DNA of 64,000 bases from Desmodesmus armatus (Eukaryota > Chlorophyta > Chlorophyceae > Sphaeropleales > Scenedesmaceae), in the NCBI GenBank assembly GCA_007449985.2, contig VIIQ02000075.1, forward strand, positions 269,501 to 333,500, written 5' to 3'. Of this stretch, positions 10,366 through 19,901 are shown piece after piece; the first letter of the stretch is position 1, and every line of letters begins with the position of its first letter. The notes beneath the pieces were generated by a model. It made no database searches and was not told where the DNA came from. It was given only the letters and a program-made list of their open reading frames with translations. The position numbers were made by a program, and so were the translations under genes.

Positions 10366-10853
10366 CCTGGGGGGGTAGCTTAATGGCTAAAGCACCCGGT
10401 TGATACCGGGGAGATCTGGGTTCGAATCCCAGCCCGCCCACCGGCAGCAGGAGGCAGCGGCAGAATGTGTCTGTTGCAGCCCACAACAGCGTCTTACGCC
10501 TTGGTGCTAGTTGGTAGAAGACTTAGGAGGCAGCAGGAGGCGACTGGTCCGCCCACAGCAGCGACTTGATAGTTGGCATGGTTAGTAGTTGGGTTAGTGC
10601 TGGAGGCTTTGATAGTAGCAGACTTAGACGTTAAAGCAGGTGCATGGTTGAGCCCTGGTGTCTGCTTCGTGCAGGCTGCGCTGCACAAGCGCCGCTCACA
10701 TAATCATGTGGTGAGGGTGGTGGTGCCCCCTCAAAGGGTGGCGATTGTCAGGTTGCGCCATTCTCCTGCAAGAGCCAATGAGGGGTGGCAGTGGTTGCTT
10801 GACTCCGCTCATGTAACAAGCCTACCTGGAAAAAAAAAAAAAAAAAAAAAAAA
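10366..10853 (+). mobile_element. SINE-B, complete copy: tRNA head, body, LINE-type tail, poly(A)
   Basis: Flanked by an 11-bp TSD, ACCCACCCCAC, at 10355-10365 and 10854-10864, so both ends are defined. Head: tRNA-like 72-mer (10369-10440) with box A TAGCTTAATGGC and box B GGTTCGAATCC. Body: about 200 nt of its own sequence. Then about 190 nt similar to the LINE-C and D 3' ends, ending ATGTAACAAGCCTACCTGG and A(24). Length is about 465 nt without the tail. It is probably transcribed by RNA polymerase III and mobilised by LINE-C (inferred). Confidence 0.8.
10369..10440 (+). tRNA. tRNA-like head of SINE-B (tRNA-Ile(GAT)-like, degenerate)
   Basis: Acceptor GGGGGGG pairs with CCCGCCC with one G-G mismatch. 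The D arm is GCTT/AAGC and the T arm CTGGG/CCCAG with loop TTCGAAT. The anticodon stem CCCGG/CCGGG leaves a 6-nt loop TTGATA; a 7-nt loop would give anticodon GAT but breaks one stem pair. It is not followed by CCA but runs into the SINE body, so it is a tRNA-derived promoter rather than a working tRNA gene. Confidence 0.6.
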
Positions 10854-11520
10854 ACCCACCCCACGGCACCCCTTGTGCAGGGGACACCATCGCAGGGCCG
10901 TGCAGACAGCTCCGTGAGAAGCAGCCCGAAGGGCATCCAGGGCCTGACCGTGCGCCCAGTGTCCTCTATACACCACAGCCACCTTTATGTCTCCCCATGC
11001 ACCCACCAGGAACACTGGCGATCTTGGTGGTTGCTGTTGTCGCTGCGTCTGCCGGGATGCTTCCTGCGGCGGCTGGTGCTGCTGCTGTGTTGGCTGGGAC
11101 ACCCCTGCATCCTGCTCCTCCTCCTGGGACTGTTGCTGCCGCTGCTGCTGTTGCAGCAGTGGAAAGGATGGATGCAGCACCTGCGACACGTCCACCACAC
11201 AGCAGGGCACCCACTGAAGGTTCTGAGGGGCTGGCATGCCCGCGTCAGATGCCTCCAGCCTGCCATCCTGCTGCACCCTAAAAACCCTGACCCCCCCATC
11301 CCCTTCCTGTTGCACCCACTGCTGCTGCATGTCTGTCTGCCATGGGCCTGCGCTGCCCTCCTGCAGCGTGTGCTGCCACGGCGGCGGCAGCACCACTCCG
11401 TCCTGGGCCGGCTGCCCCGTCAGCAGCTGCTGCACCTGACCCAGTGTGGTACCTGCACCCCTGTTGAGAGGTGGAGGCAGGCTGCCTGCTGCAGACAGCA
11501 TGACCCCGTCGGTGCTGCTG

Positions 11521-11529
11521 CCCACGCTG

Positions 11530-11563
<34 letters not shown>

Positions 11564-11964
11564 GAAGTGATCAGTTACATTGGGCGGGACCAAGCAACCT
11601 GTGGTTCACTCCATAAAAAGATCCAGCGGGAGGATGGGGCAACCTGTTGTGACACCCACCCCACGGCACCCCTTGTGCAGGGGACACCATCGCAGGGCCG
11701 TGCAGACAGCTCCGTGAGAAGCAGCCCCGAAGGGCATCCAGGGCCTGACCGTGCGCCCAGTGTCCTCTATACACCACAGCCGTCCGTAGACCAACTGCGG
11801 CAGGTCACAGACCATGTTTGCCCCAATATGGCAAGGCCCATGGACCGGTCTAATGACTCACCATCCATATGTCAAAAGCAGTGCTAAGACACTCACATGC
11901 TGCAACCCTACAGAGCCAAGATACAACACACACCAGCACAAATCATCCATCCCACGCTGTGATT
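11521..11964 (-). mobile_element. LINE-A 3'-end insertion with 14-bp TSD
   Basis: About 31 T followed by ~390 nt of antisense LINE-A 3' UTR (11535-11950), flanked by CCCACGCTGTGATT at 11521-11534 and 11951-11964. The uninterrupted target reads GNHSVG in the plus copy at about 16150. Confidence 0.85.
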
Positions 11965-12987
11965 GCCCACCAGCAGCTCCAGCCGCAGCTGCTGAAAGCT
12001 CATAGCATCATGCTGGACATGCCTGTGGATGCCCACCCGCTGGAAGGCCTCCACGTACGCTGCGTGGCGCTGCCGAAGCCTACCTTCCCTGACTGCTGCC
12101 TGCAGCGGCGCCTTCGACTGCTGCACCAGCACCGCCTCCCCTAGGCCTGGCAGTGCATGGCGCAGGTTAGCCCTCATGAAGAGCTTCCAGGCTGCCCGAC
12201 GGGGATGCAGCAGCGCTGCTGCTGTGCGTGCCTGCATCGCTGCTGCATGCGCCCTGGCATCCACCTGGCCTGACCCTCCCATGGCGACTGACAGGCTGGC
12301 CACAGCTGCAGGAGGGCTCTCGTTCCACTGCTTGATGTGAGCCTCCCGAGCGCAGCCCTGCCCCATCACAAAGGCTGTCATGCGACGGTGAATCCTGGCC
12401 ATGAGGTCGGCTGGCACCGGCACAAACTGCGCGTGGTAGGTGAGGCAGGAGGCCATGACCTGCCGTGCCACTGCACAGCGCCCCACATACGTGAGATCCT
12501 GCCGCGCCCATTGCCGCACTCGCCACGAGATGGTCTGCAACCGCTGTGTGAACAACGCTGCTGCATGCTGTTCCGCCCCTGCTGCTGACAACAGAATCCC
12601 TAGATGCCTGATGGGGTGCTGCGCTGTGTCGGGGAATGGGATGCCGGTGCCTGGGTCAACACCCACAAACGGCTGCTGTACACCCACCTCCATCCCCTGA
12701 CATTTGCCAACGTTCAGCTTGGCACCGCTTGCAGCGCAGAACGGCTCCACTGCCCTCTGCAGCAGCACCCGCACCCCCTCCCTGCTGGCTGCATGCAGAG
12801 TGGTGTCATCTGCATGCTGCATGCAGCAGGGTGCAACCGACCCGTCTGGCATCCTAATGCTGTCTACTTTGGCTGTGCTGGCCAGGCAGCCCACCCATTA
12901 CAGCTACAACCCCAGCACAGCCAGCGGCAACGGCGGAGGCAGCAGGCAGGGAGGTGGGGGGCAAGCAGCGGCGCATGCAGACACCTC

Positions 12988-13508
12988 TGCCGGCAGGTTT
13001 TTTTTTTTTTTTTTTTTTTTTTTGGGAAGTGATCAGTTACATTGGGCGGGACCAAGCAACCTGTGGTTCACTCCATAAAAAGATCCAGCGGGAGGATGGG
13101 GCAACCTGTTGTGACACCCACCCCACGGCACCCCTTGTGCAGGGGACACCATCGCAGGGCCGTGCAGACAGCTCCGTGAGAAGCAGCCCCGAAGGGCATC
13201 CAGGGCCTGACCGTGCGCCCAGTGTCCTCTATACACCACAGCCGTCCGTAGACCAACTGCGGCAGGTCACAGACCATGTTTGCCCCAATATGGCAAGGCC
13301 CATGGACCGGTCTAATGACTCACCATCCATATGTCAAAAGCAGTGCTAAGACACTCACATGCTGCAACCCTACAGAGCCAAGATACAACACACACCAGCA
13401 CAAATCATGAAAGCCATTAGAGACACACAGGCAAAAGACAGCTACTCATTGGCACACAAAAAGCCAGAAGTCAGCAGGCAAGTCAAACAGACACACACGC
13501 ACTGCCGG

Positions 13509-13512
<4 letters not shown>
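12988..13512 (-). mobile_element. 505-nt LINE-A 3'-end insertion at the TGCCGGCAGG site
   Basis: The T tract and antisense LINE-A 3' UTR (12998-13502) lie between TGCCGGCAGG copies at 12988-12997 and 13503-13512. Confidence 0.8.
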
Positions 13513-13546
<34 letters not shown>

Positions 13547-13593
13547 GAAGTGATGCCGGCAGGATTTTTTTTTTTGGAAGTGATGCCGGCAGG
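13513..13593 (-). mobile_element. Two serial ultrashort LINE-A tail insertions, 8 nt of element each
   Basis: T(33)+GGAAGTGA at 13513-13553, then T(11)+GGAAGTGA at 13565-13583. Each is flanked by TGCCGGCAGG (13503, 13554 and 13584 starts). GGAAGTGA is the exact antisense end of LINE-A, so these inserts prove that truncation can leave only eight bases of element. Confidence 0.8.
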
Positions 13594-14673
13594 ATTGACT
13601 ATGTCTTCCTGTCAGCAGACCTGGTGGATGCTGGCTGGCTGCAGAAGGCCACACAGCACAGGCGGTACCCTGCGGACCACCGCCCTGTGGTGGTCAAACT
13701 GCAGCCGCCCAACATGCCGCTGCTGGGGCAGAGCAGGTGGCGGTTCCCCAACGCAGCCATGGCAGACCCTGTGTTTGTCACAGCATTGCAGGACAGCCTT
13801 GACGCAGCCATACAGCAGCAGCAGCAGCAGCGGGTGGGGGGGGTTAACCCGGCAGCAGAGTTGGCGCAGCTCCAGGAGCACGCAACTGCTGCTACATTGA
13901 TCATACAGAAGCGGCTGAAGCTGCAGCGCCAGGCAGAGCTGCGGCGGCTGCGGCTAGCCGCGGCACGAGCAAACACACAGCATCGGGCCGAAGGCACAGC
14001 TCAGACGCAGGAGAACATCCTGGCAGCGGAGGAGCAGCTGAGTGACTTTGAGGTCCAACAGCGCCGGCAGCAGGGCGAGGCAGGGGATGTGATCTGGGAG
14101 GTCTATGGGGACGGGAAGCCCAGCTTCTGGGGATACCGCGTGGGCAAGGAGCTGCCGGAGCCGCAGTACATCAGTGCAGTAGCTGCGGCGGACGGCAGCA
14201 CCATCTCCACCAACACCAGGGCGGGGGTTGCGGCCGCAGGGGACACGTTAGCCGACTTCTTTGACCCGGCGGCTGGCGGCTTGTTCTCCTGCCATCCCAC
14301 AGATGCAGCGCAGCAGCAGGAGCTGCTTGCAGGCATCGATAAGAAGCTCACAGCGGAGCAGCAGCAGCAGTGTCTGGGGCCAAACGGGGACGGCACCATC
14401 ACCCTTGAGGAGGCAAAAGCAGCATTAGACAGCTTGCCCAGGGGGAAGGTGCCGGGCAGTGATGGGCTCACATACGAATTTTACAGCACTTTCTGGTCGC
14501 AGATGGGCCCACCCTTTGTGGCAGCGTGCAACCACCTGTTCTCTCAGGAGGCTGCACAGCTGTCGCCTGAGCAGCGCCTGGGGCTGATCACCCTCCTGTT
14601 CAAGGGCGGGGGGAAGCCTAGGGAGCAGACAGCCAGCTACCGGCCCATCACCCTGCTCAACTGTGACGTGAAG

Positions 14674-14715
14674 ATCCTGGCAAAAAAAAAAAAAAAAAAA
14701 AAAAAAATCCTGGCA
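14674..14715 (+). mobile_element. Bare poly(A) insertion, 9-bp TSD, in RT
   Basis: The A tract lies between ATCCTGGCA at 14674-14682 and 14707-14715. Net gain 33 nt, frame kept. Confidence 0.8.
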
Positions 14716-14831
14716 AAGGTGGTGGTGCTGCGGGTGGGGCCTGTCCTTGACAGCATCATAGACAGCGGGCAGACAGCGTTTGTGCCAGGAAGGGATATAG
14801 CAGACAACGTGCTGCTACACCTGGAGGAAAT

Positions 14832-14876
14832 CGACTACCTAAAAAAAAAAAAAAAAAAAAAAAAAAACGACTACCT
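14832..14876 (+). mobile_element. Bare poly(A) insertion, 9-bp TSD, in RT
   Basis: The A tract (14841-14867) lies between CGACTACCT at 14832-14840 and 14868-14876. Net gain 36 nt, frame kept. Confidence 0.85.
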
Positions 14877-15474
14877 CCAGGCACAGCAGCAGCCAGGCTG
14901 TATCTCCTTCCTGGACTTTGAGAAGGCTTACGACCGGTTGGACAGGGGGTGGCTGTTTCAGTGCATGTCCGCCATGCAGTTCCCAGCTGGCATCCTCAGA
15001 TGGGTGCAGCTGCTGCTGGCAGGCACGCAGGGCCGCATTGTCTTCAACGGCGGCCACCTCAGCCGGCTGTTTGACATCCCCTCGGGGTGCGCGCAAGGCA
15101 GCCCCCTCAGCCCGCTGTTGTACGTCATAGCAGCGCAGCCACTGGCAGCCAAGTGTAGGGCTCTTCAGGCAGCAGGGGAGGTAGACAGCATTAGGATGCC
15201 AGACGGGTCGGTTGCACCCTGCTGCATGCAGCATGCAGATGACACCACTCTGCATGCAGCCAGCAGGGAGGGGGTGCGGGTGCTGCTGCAGAGGGCAGTG
15301 GAGCCGTTCTGCGCTGCAAGCGGTGCCAAGCTGAACGTTGGCAAATGTCAGGGGATGGAGGTGGGTGTACAGCAGCCGTTTGTGGGTGTTGACCCAGGCA
15401 CCGGCATCCCATTCCCCGACACAGCGCAGCACCCCATCAGGCATCTAGGGATTCTGTTGTCAGCAGCAGGGGCG

Positions 15475-15526
15475 GAACAGCATGCAGCAAAAAAAAAAAA
15501 AAAAAAAAAAAGAACAGCATGCAGCA
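15475..15526 (+). mobile_element. Bare poly(A) insertion, 15-bp TSD, in RT
   Basis: The A tract (15490-15511) lies between GAACAGCATGCAGCA at 15475-15489 and 15512-15526. The gain of 37 nt shifts the frame. The antisense LINE-A copy lacks it near 12560. Confidence 0.9.
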
Positions 15527-15993
15527 GCGTTGTTCACACAGCGGTTGCAGACCATCTCATGGCGAGTGCGGCAATGGGCGCGGCAGGATCTCACGTATGT
15601 GGGGCGCTGTGCAGTGGCACGGCAGGTCATGGCCTCCTGCCTCACCTACCACGCGCAGTTTGTGCCGGTGCCAGCCGACCTCATGGCCAGGATTCACCGT
15701 CGCATGACAGCCTTTGTGATGGGGCAGGGCTGCGCTCGGGAGGCTCACATCAAGCAGTGGAACGAGAGCCCTCCTGCAGCTGTGGCCAGCCTGTCTGTCG
15801 CCATGGGAGGGTCAGGCCAGGTGGATGCCAGGGCGCATGCAGCAGCGATGCAGGCACGCACAGCAGCAGCGCTGCTGCATCCCCGTCGGGCAGCCTGGAA
15901 GCTCTTCATGAGGGCTAACCTGCGCCATGCACTGCCAGGCCTAGGGGAGGCGGTGCTGGTGCAGCAGTCGAAGGCGCCGCTGCAGGCAGCAGT

Positions 15994-16036
15994 CAGGGAA
16001 GGTATTTTTTTTTTTTTTTTTTTTCCAGGGAAGGTA
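15994..16036 (-). mobile_element. Bare poly(T) insertion, 11-bp TSD
   Basis: The T tract lies between CAGGGAAGGTA at 15994-16004 and 16026-16036. The antisense copy shows the empty site near 12085-12095. Confidence 0.85.
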
Positions 16037-16692
16037 GGCTTCGGCAGCGCCACGCAGCGTACGTGGAGGCCTTCCAGCGGGTGGGCATCCACAGGCATGT
16101 TCAGCATGATGCTATGAGCTTTCAGCAGCTGCGGCTGGAGCTGCTGGTGGGCAATCACAGCGTGGGCAGCAGCACCGACGGGGTCATGCTGTCTGCAGCA
16201 GGCAGCCTGCCTCCACCTCTCAACAGGGGTGCAGGTACCACACTGGGTCAGGTGCAGCAGCTGCTGACGGGGCAGCCGGCCCAGGACGGAGTGGTGCTGC
16301 CGCCGCCGTGGCAGCACACGCTGCAGGAGGGCAGCGCAGGCCCATGGCAGACAGACATGCAGCAGCAGTGGGTGCAGCAGGAAGGGGATGGGGGGGTCAG
16401 GGTTTTTAGGGTGCAGCAGGATGGCAGGCTGGAGGCATCTGACGCGGGCATGCCAGCCCCTCAGAACCTTCAGTGGGTGCCCTGCTGTGTGGTGGATGTG
16501 TCGCAGGTGCTGCATCCATCCTTTCCACTGCTGCAACAGCAGCAGCGGCAGCAACAGTCCCAGGAGGAGGAGCAGGATGCAGGGGTGTCCCAGCCAACAC
16601 AGCAGCAGCAACAGCCGCCGCAGGAAGCATCCCGGCAGACGCAGCGACAACAGCAACCACCAAGATCGCCAGTGTTCCTGGTGGGTGCATGG

Positions 16693-16698
16693 GGAGAC

Positions 16699-16730
<32 letters not shown>

Positions 16731-16739
16731 GGAGACATA
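16693..16739 (-). mobile_element. Bare poly(T) insertion, 9-bp TSD
   Basis: 29 T (16702-16730) between GGAGACATA at 16693-16701 and 16731-16739. Confidence 0.85.
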
Positions 16740-16970
16740 AAGGTGGACCCTAGTGTATGGGGGTTGGGGATCGCTGTGGGGGTGCTGCAGTTCAAGCCCA
16801 AAGTGGCCACACAGCGGCTGCTGCAGCACCATTGCGCGCAGCACCACAGGGAGGGATGGGTTCCAGGAGTGGGCATGCGCCCGCGGCTGTGGCGCAACCG
16901 CCTGGGCGCTGAGGCGCTACAGGAGGGCCTGCAGGAGATGGAAGCAGCACAGCAGCGCTCCTTCCAGCAA

Positions 16971-17088
16971 ATGCAGCAAGGCTCCCGCTGGATCTTTTTA
17001 TGGAGTGAACCACAGGTTGCTTGGTCCCGCCCAATGTAACTGATCACTTCCAAAAAAAAAAAAAAAAAAAAAAAAAAATGCAGCAAGG
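16971..17088 (+). mobile_element. 96-nt LINE-A tail insertion, 11-bp TSD
   Basis: CTCCCGCTGG through TGTAACTGATCACTTCC and the A tract (16982-17077), flanked by ATGCAGCAAGG at 16971-16981 and 17078-17088. Confidence 0.85.
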
Positions 17089-17314
17089 CGGCACATCGGG
17101 TGGGAGCCAAGGGGACAGCAGCGGTAGGCAGCGCTTCAGCGATGCTGCCCTCATGGCAGCATACCATGCGCCGTGGATGGACCCACCACGGGAGAGAGAG
17201 CTCCCACGGCAGCGCGCGGCAGCAGCAGCAGCAGTGGTCACGATGCAGAGGCAACAGCAGCTACAGCAGCAGCTGCAGATCAGCAGCCCTGCGCAGGATG
17301 ACCTGCAGGACCCC

Positions 17315-17368
17315 ATAACGCAAGCCAAAAAAAAAAAAAAAAAAAACAAAAAAAAATAACGCAAGCCA
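17315..17368 (+). mobile_element. Bare poly(A) insertion, 13-bp TSD
   Basis: An A tract with a single C (17328-17355) between ATAACGCAAGCCA at 17315-17327 and 17356-17368. Confidence 0.85.
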
Positions 17369-17443
17369 TGGGGCCTGTGGACAGTAGCAGCTACCAGTGG
17401 GTGGCCGCTTACAGGAGGGCAGGGCACAAACGACTGCCGCGGT

Positions 17444-17548
17444 CACTGCGGGCGTTTTTTTGTTTTTTTTTTTTTTTTTTTTTTTGGAAGTGATCAGTTA
17501 CATTGGGCGGGACCAAGCAACCTGTGGTTCACTCCACTGCGGGCGTTT
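17444..17548 (-). mobile_element. LINE-A tail insertion (~50 nt of element), 14-bp TSD
   Basis: T tract then antisense LINE-A tail ending GGTTCACTC, flanked by CACTGCGGGCGTTT at 17444-17457 and 17535-17548. Confidence 0.85.
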
Positions 17549-17644
17549 GGGTGGCGCTTGCTGCATGCAGGGGTGAAGGTGGGTGCAAGGCGCATGCTGT
17601 CTTCAGGCAGGACGGACCATGCGCAGTTCGTTTGCCTCATGCGC

Positions 17645-17713
17645 AGTTCGTTTGATCTTTTTATGGAGTGAACCACAGGTTGCTTGGTCCCGCCCAATGT
17701 AACTGATCACTTC

Positions 17714-17748
<35 letters not shown>

Positions 17749-17754
17749 CGTTTG
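17645..17754 (+). mobile_element. LINE-A tail insertion with 10-bp TSD and a local duplication
   Basis: ATCTTTTTATGG to CACTTCC plus about 30 A (17655-17744), flanked by AGTTCGTTTG. The left flank also holds an extra tandem copy of CATGCGCAGTTCGTTTG, which the insertion alone does not explain. Confidence 0.75.
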
Positions 17755-18095
17755 CCCTGCACAGCAGTGCCAGCAGCAGCTGCAGCTGGAGACCCTTACG
17801 CACTTGTTTGTGGAGTGTCCTGTGGCAGCTGCAGCATGGCAGTGGTTTGCACAGCTTTGGCAACTGGTGCAGCCGGGAGCAGTCGTCCCGGTCAGCAGCA
17901 GCCGTGTGCTGCTGCTTGATGATGACAGTGTGTGGGCCCCGCCGCTGGCGCAGCAGCAGCTGTGGGCATACATGCGGCTACTGCTGTTGGAGTCCATCTG
18001 GCTGGTGCGCAGCAGCAGCTACTCCACCAGCCAGCCTGTCAGCAGCCAGGACAGTGCTGACAGCACCACTACCAGCAACAGCACCACCAGCACCA

Positions 18096-18135
18096 GTGGC
18101 AGCACGGAAAAAAAAAAAAAAAGTAGCAGCACGGA
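18096..18135 (+). mobile_element. Bare poly(A) insertion, 13-bp TSD with one mismatch
   Basis: The A tract lies between GTGGCAGCACGGA (18096-18108) and GTAGCAGCACGGA (18123-18135). Net gain 27 nt, frame kept. Confidence 0.75.
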
Positions 18136-18895
18136 CGGCCACCAGGGTGGCAGTGGGAGCAGCCAGGGCCCTGCTGCAGCAGCATCCAGCAGCGGGCGGT
18201 TCACGGCTAAGGCTGTCGCGTGCCGGTTCCGCTCGCAGCTGCAGCAGCAGATGAGGCGAGATTGGCGACGGGTGGGGGTGGATGTCCGGCTGGGCTCGGG
18301 GGTACCACTGGCATGGCTGCGAGGCCCGTCGCCTGTGCTATCCCTTGACTCCTTCTGGCGCAGATGGGGCTCCATCTTCACTGTCGAGGAGGACGGGGAG
18401 GTGGCCGTTGCAATCAGCACAGCAGGGTTGTGAGGGGTGGTGCACTGCACCGCGTTTGGTGGGGACAACAGGTGTGTTGGAGGTGGAAGGGTGTGTGACT
18501 TCTGATGGGACATACTGGGCGCATGCCGCACGATTGTGATGGGGTGTGCAGGGCTGATAGGGGGACAATTTGCGTGGTCACAGGTGTCCAGGTTTGATTG
18601 ATGGGAGTATTGTGAGGGGATTGGGATGGGCAGGGCACGCCTGGGGTGTTGGAGTCTCATGCCAGGCTGGGAGGAACGGGGACTGTGCAGTGTGTATAGG
18701 TTGAGAATCAGCCAGGGAGTGTGTGTTTCTTGCAGAATGCGCGCAGTGTGGAGCCTGCCCCTGTGAGTGCAAATGTGGTAGGCTGTGGGTGCTAGGACTG
18801 TCTTGGTGGTGTGTCTTGCGAGCGCACGTGTACTTCATGCTGTGTTTGCAAGGTCAAATAGTAGCTGGGTGCTGAGTGTGCACAGTGTGAGACTT

Positions 18896-18943
18896 GGGGG
18901 CATATTTTTTTTTTTTTTTTTTTTTTTTTTTGGGGGGCATATT
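18896..18943 (-). mobile_element. Bare poly(T) insertion in LINE-A 3' UTR
   Basis: The T tract lies between GGGGGCATATT at 18896-18906 and 18933-18943. Confidence 0.7.
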
Positions 18944-19886
18944 GGGTACGTGGTTTGTGTTGGTGTCGCGTATGTGTCGGTGGTGTGCTCTTGCGTGAGA
19001 GTTGCTGTTGTTCACAGTGTGGAGATCAACCATGTGTGCAAGGTGGTTTGCTGCTGGTGCACAGTGCGACACTAGGTGGCATAGTATGTACGTGGTTTGA
19101 CCCTAGTGCATAGTCCATGTTGTCAGGTGCCCCATACGCGAGGGTGGATACCCTTCAAATACGGCGCCTTGCAATGTATGCATGTGTACGTGTTGGTGGT
19201 CTGCTGCTTGTGTGAGAGTTAATCTTGTGTGGCATGCACGTGTACCAACTCCAGTGCATGCAAGGTCACACATGCGTGTTGCTTGTTGTAGGGCTGGTGT
19301 TGCATGGACTGTTGTGTGTTGGCTCGAGTGCACGCTCGCCAGCTAGCATGCTGTAGAGATTTGGTGTGGCGCGGTGGACTGTTTGTGCCCGATTAGCTGT
19401 GTGCATGCGCGTGCATACAGACTTGTGCGTGTGTGTCTGTTTGACTTGCCTGCTGACTTCTGGCTTTTTGTGTGCCAATGAGTAGCTGTCTTTTGCCTGT
19501 GTGTCTCTAATGGCTTTCATGATTTGTGCTGGTGTGTGTTGTATCTTGGCTCTGTAGGGTTGCAGCATGTGAGTGTCTTAGCACTGCTTTTGACATATGG
19601 ATGGTGAGTCATTAGACCGGTCCATGGGCCTTGCCATATTGGGGCAAACATGGTCTGTGACCTGCCGCAGTTGGTCTACGGACGGCTGTGGTGTATAGAG
19701 GACACTGGGCGCACGGTCAGGCCCTGGATGCCCTTCGGGGCTGCTTCTCACGGAGCTGTCTGCACGGCCCTGCGATGGTGTCCCCTGCACAAGGGGTGCC
19801 GTGGGGTGGGTGTCACAACAGGTTGCCCCATCCTCCCGCTGGATCTTTTTATGGAGTGAACCACAGGTTGCTTGGTCCCGCCCAAT

Positions 19887-19901
19887 GTAACTGATCACTT
19901 C

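Larger units (their letters stand above)
10244..10980 (-). mobile_element. LINE-A 3'-end insertion carrying a SINE-B
   Basis: T tract, antisense LINE-A tail to 10365, then SINE-B (10366-10853), then the rest of the LINE-A end to ACACCACAGCC. CCACCTTT is repeated at both edges; the uninterrupted target is seen at 16735-16750 in the plus copy. This is a three-level nest: LINE-A copy, then LINE-A end, then SINE-B. Confidence 0.8.
8562..12865 (-). mobile_element. LINE-A copy, antisense, RT second half to 3' UTR
   Basis: Reading from 12865 leftwards: EVDSIRMPDG-type start (here KVDSIRMPDG); the RT active-site block QHADDTTLH; GAKLNVGKCQGMEV; the thumb region HAQFVPVPADLM; the C-terminal zinc-binding block (FVCPAQQC, then LTHLFVECPV); the stop; and the 3' UTR start at 8562. 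It is the inverted partner of 15183-18560. Insertions at 8882-9110, 10244-10980 (with SINE-B inside) and 11535-11950 break it. Confidence 0.8.
13584..15918 (+). pseudogene. LINE-A ORF2: endonuclease C-terminus and reverse transcriptase
   Basis: A frame of about 765 codons. Endonuclease end: RIDYVFLSADLVDAGW and RYPADHRPVVV. RT palm: SYRPITLLNCDVKILA, then GQTAFVPGRDIADNV, then FLDFEKAYDRLDRGWL, then GCAQGSPLSPLLYVIAAQPL, then the active-site box QHADDTTLH and GAKLNVGKC. Two poly(A) insertions (14683, 14841) add 33 and 36 nt and keep the frame as lysine runs; the third (15490) adds 37 nt and shifts it. The true LINE frame resumes after 15527 in another phase. Confidence 0.8.

Noticed and set aside
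10369..10440. A functional tRNA-Ile gene
   Set aside because: Mismatched acceptor, irregular anticodon loop and direct continuation into a repeated SINE body.
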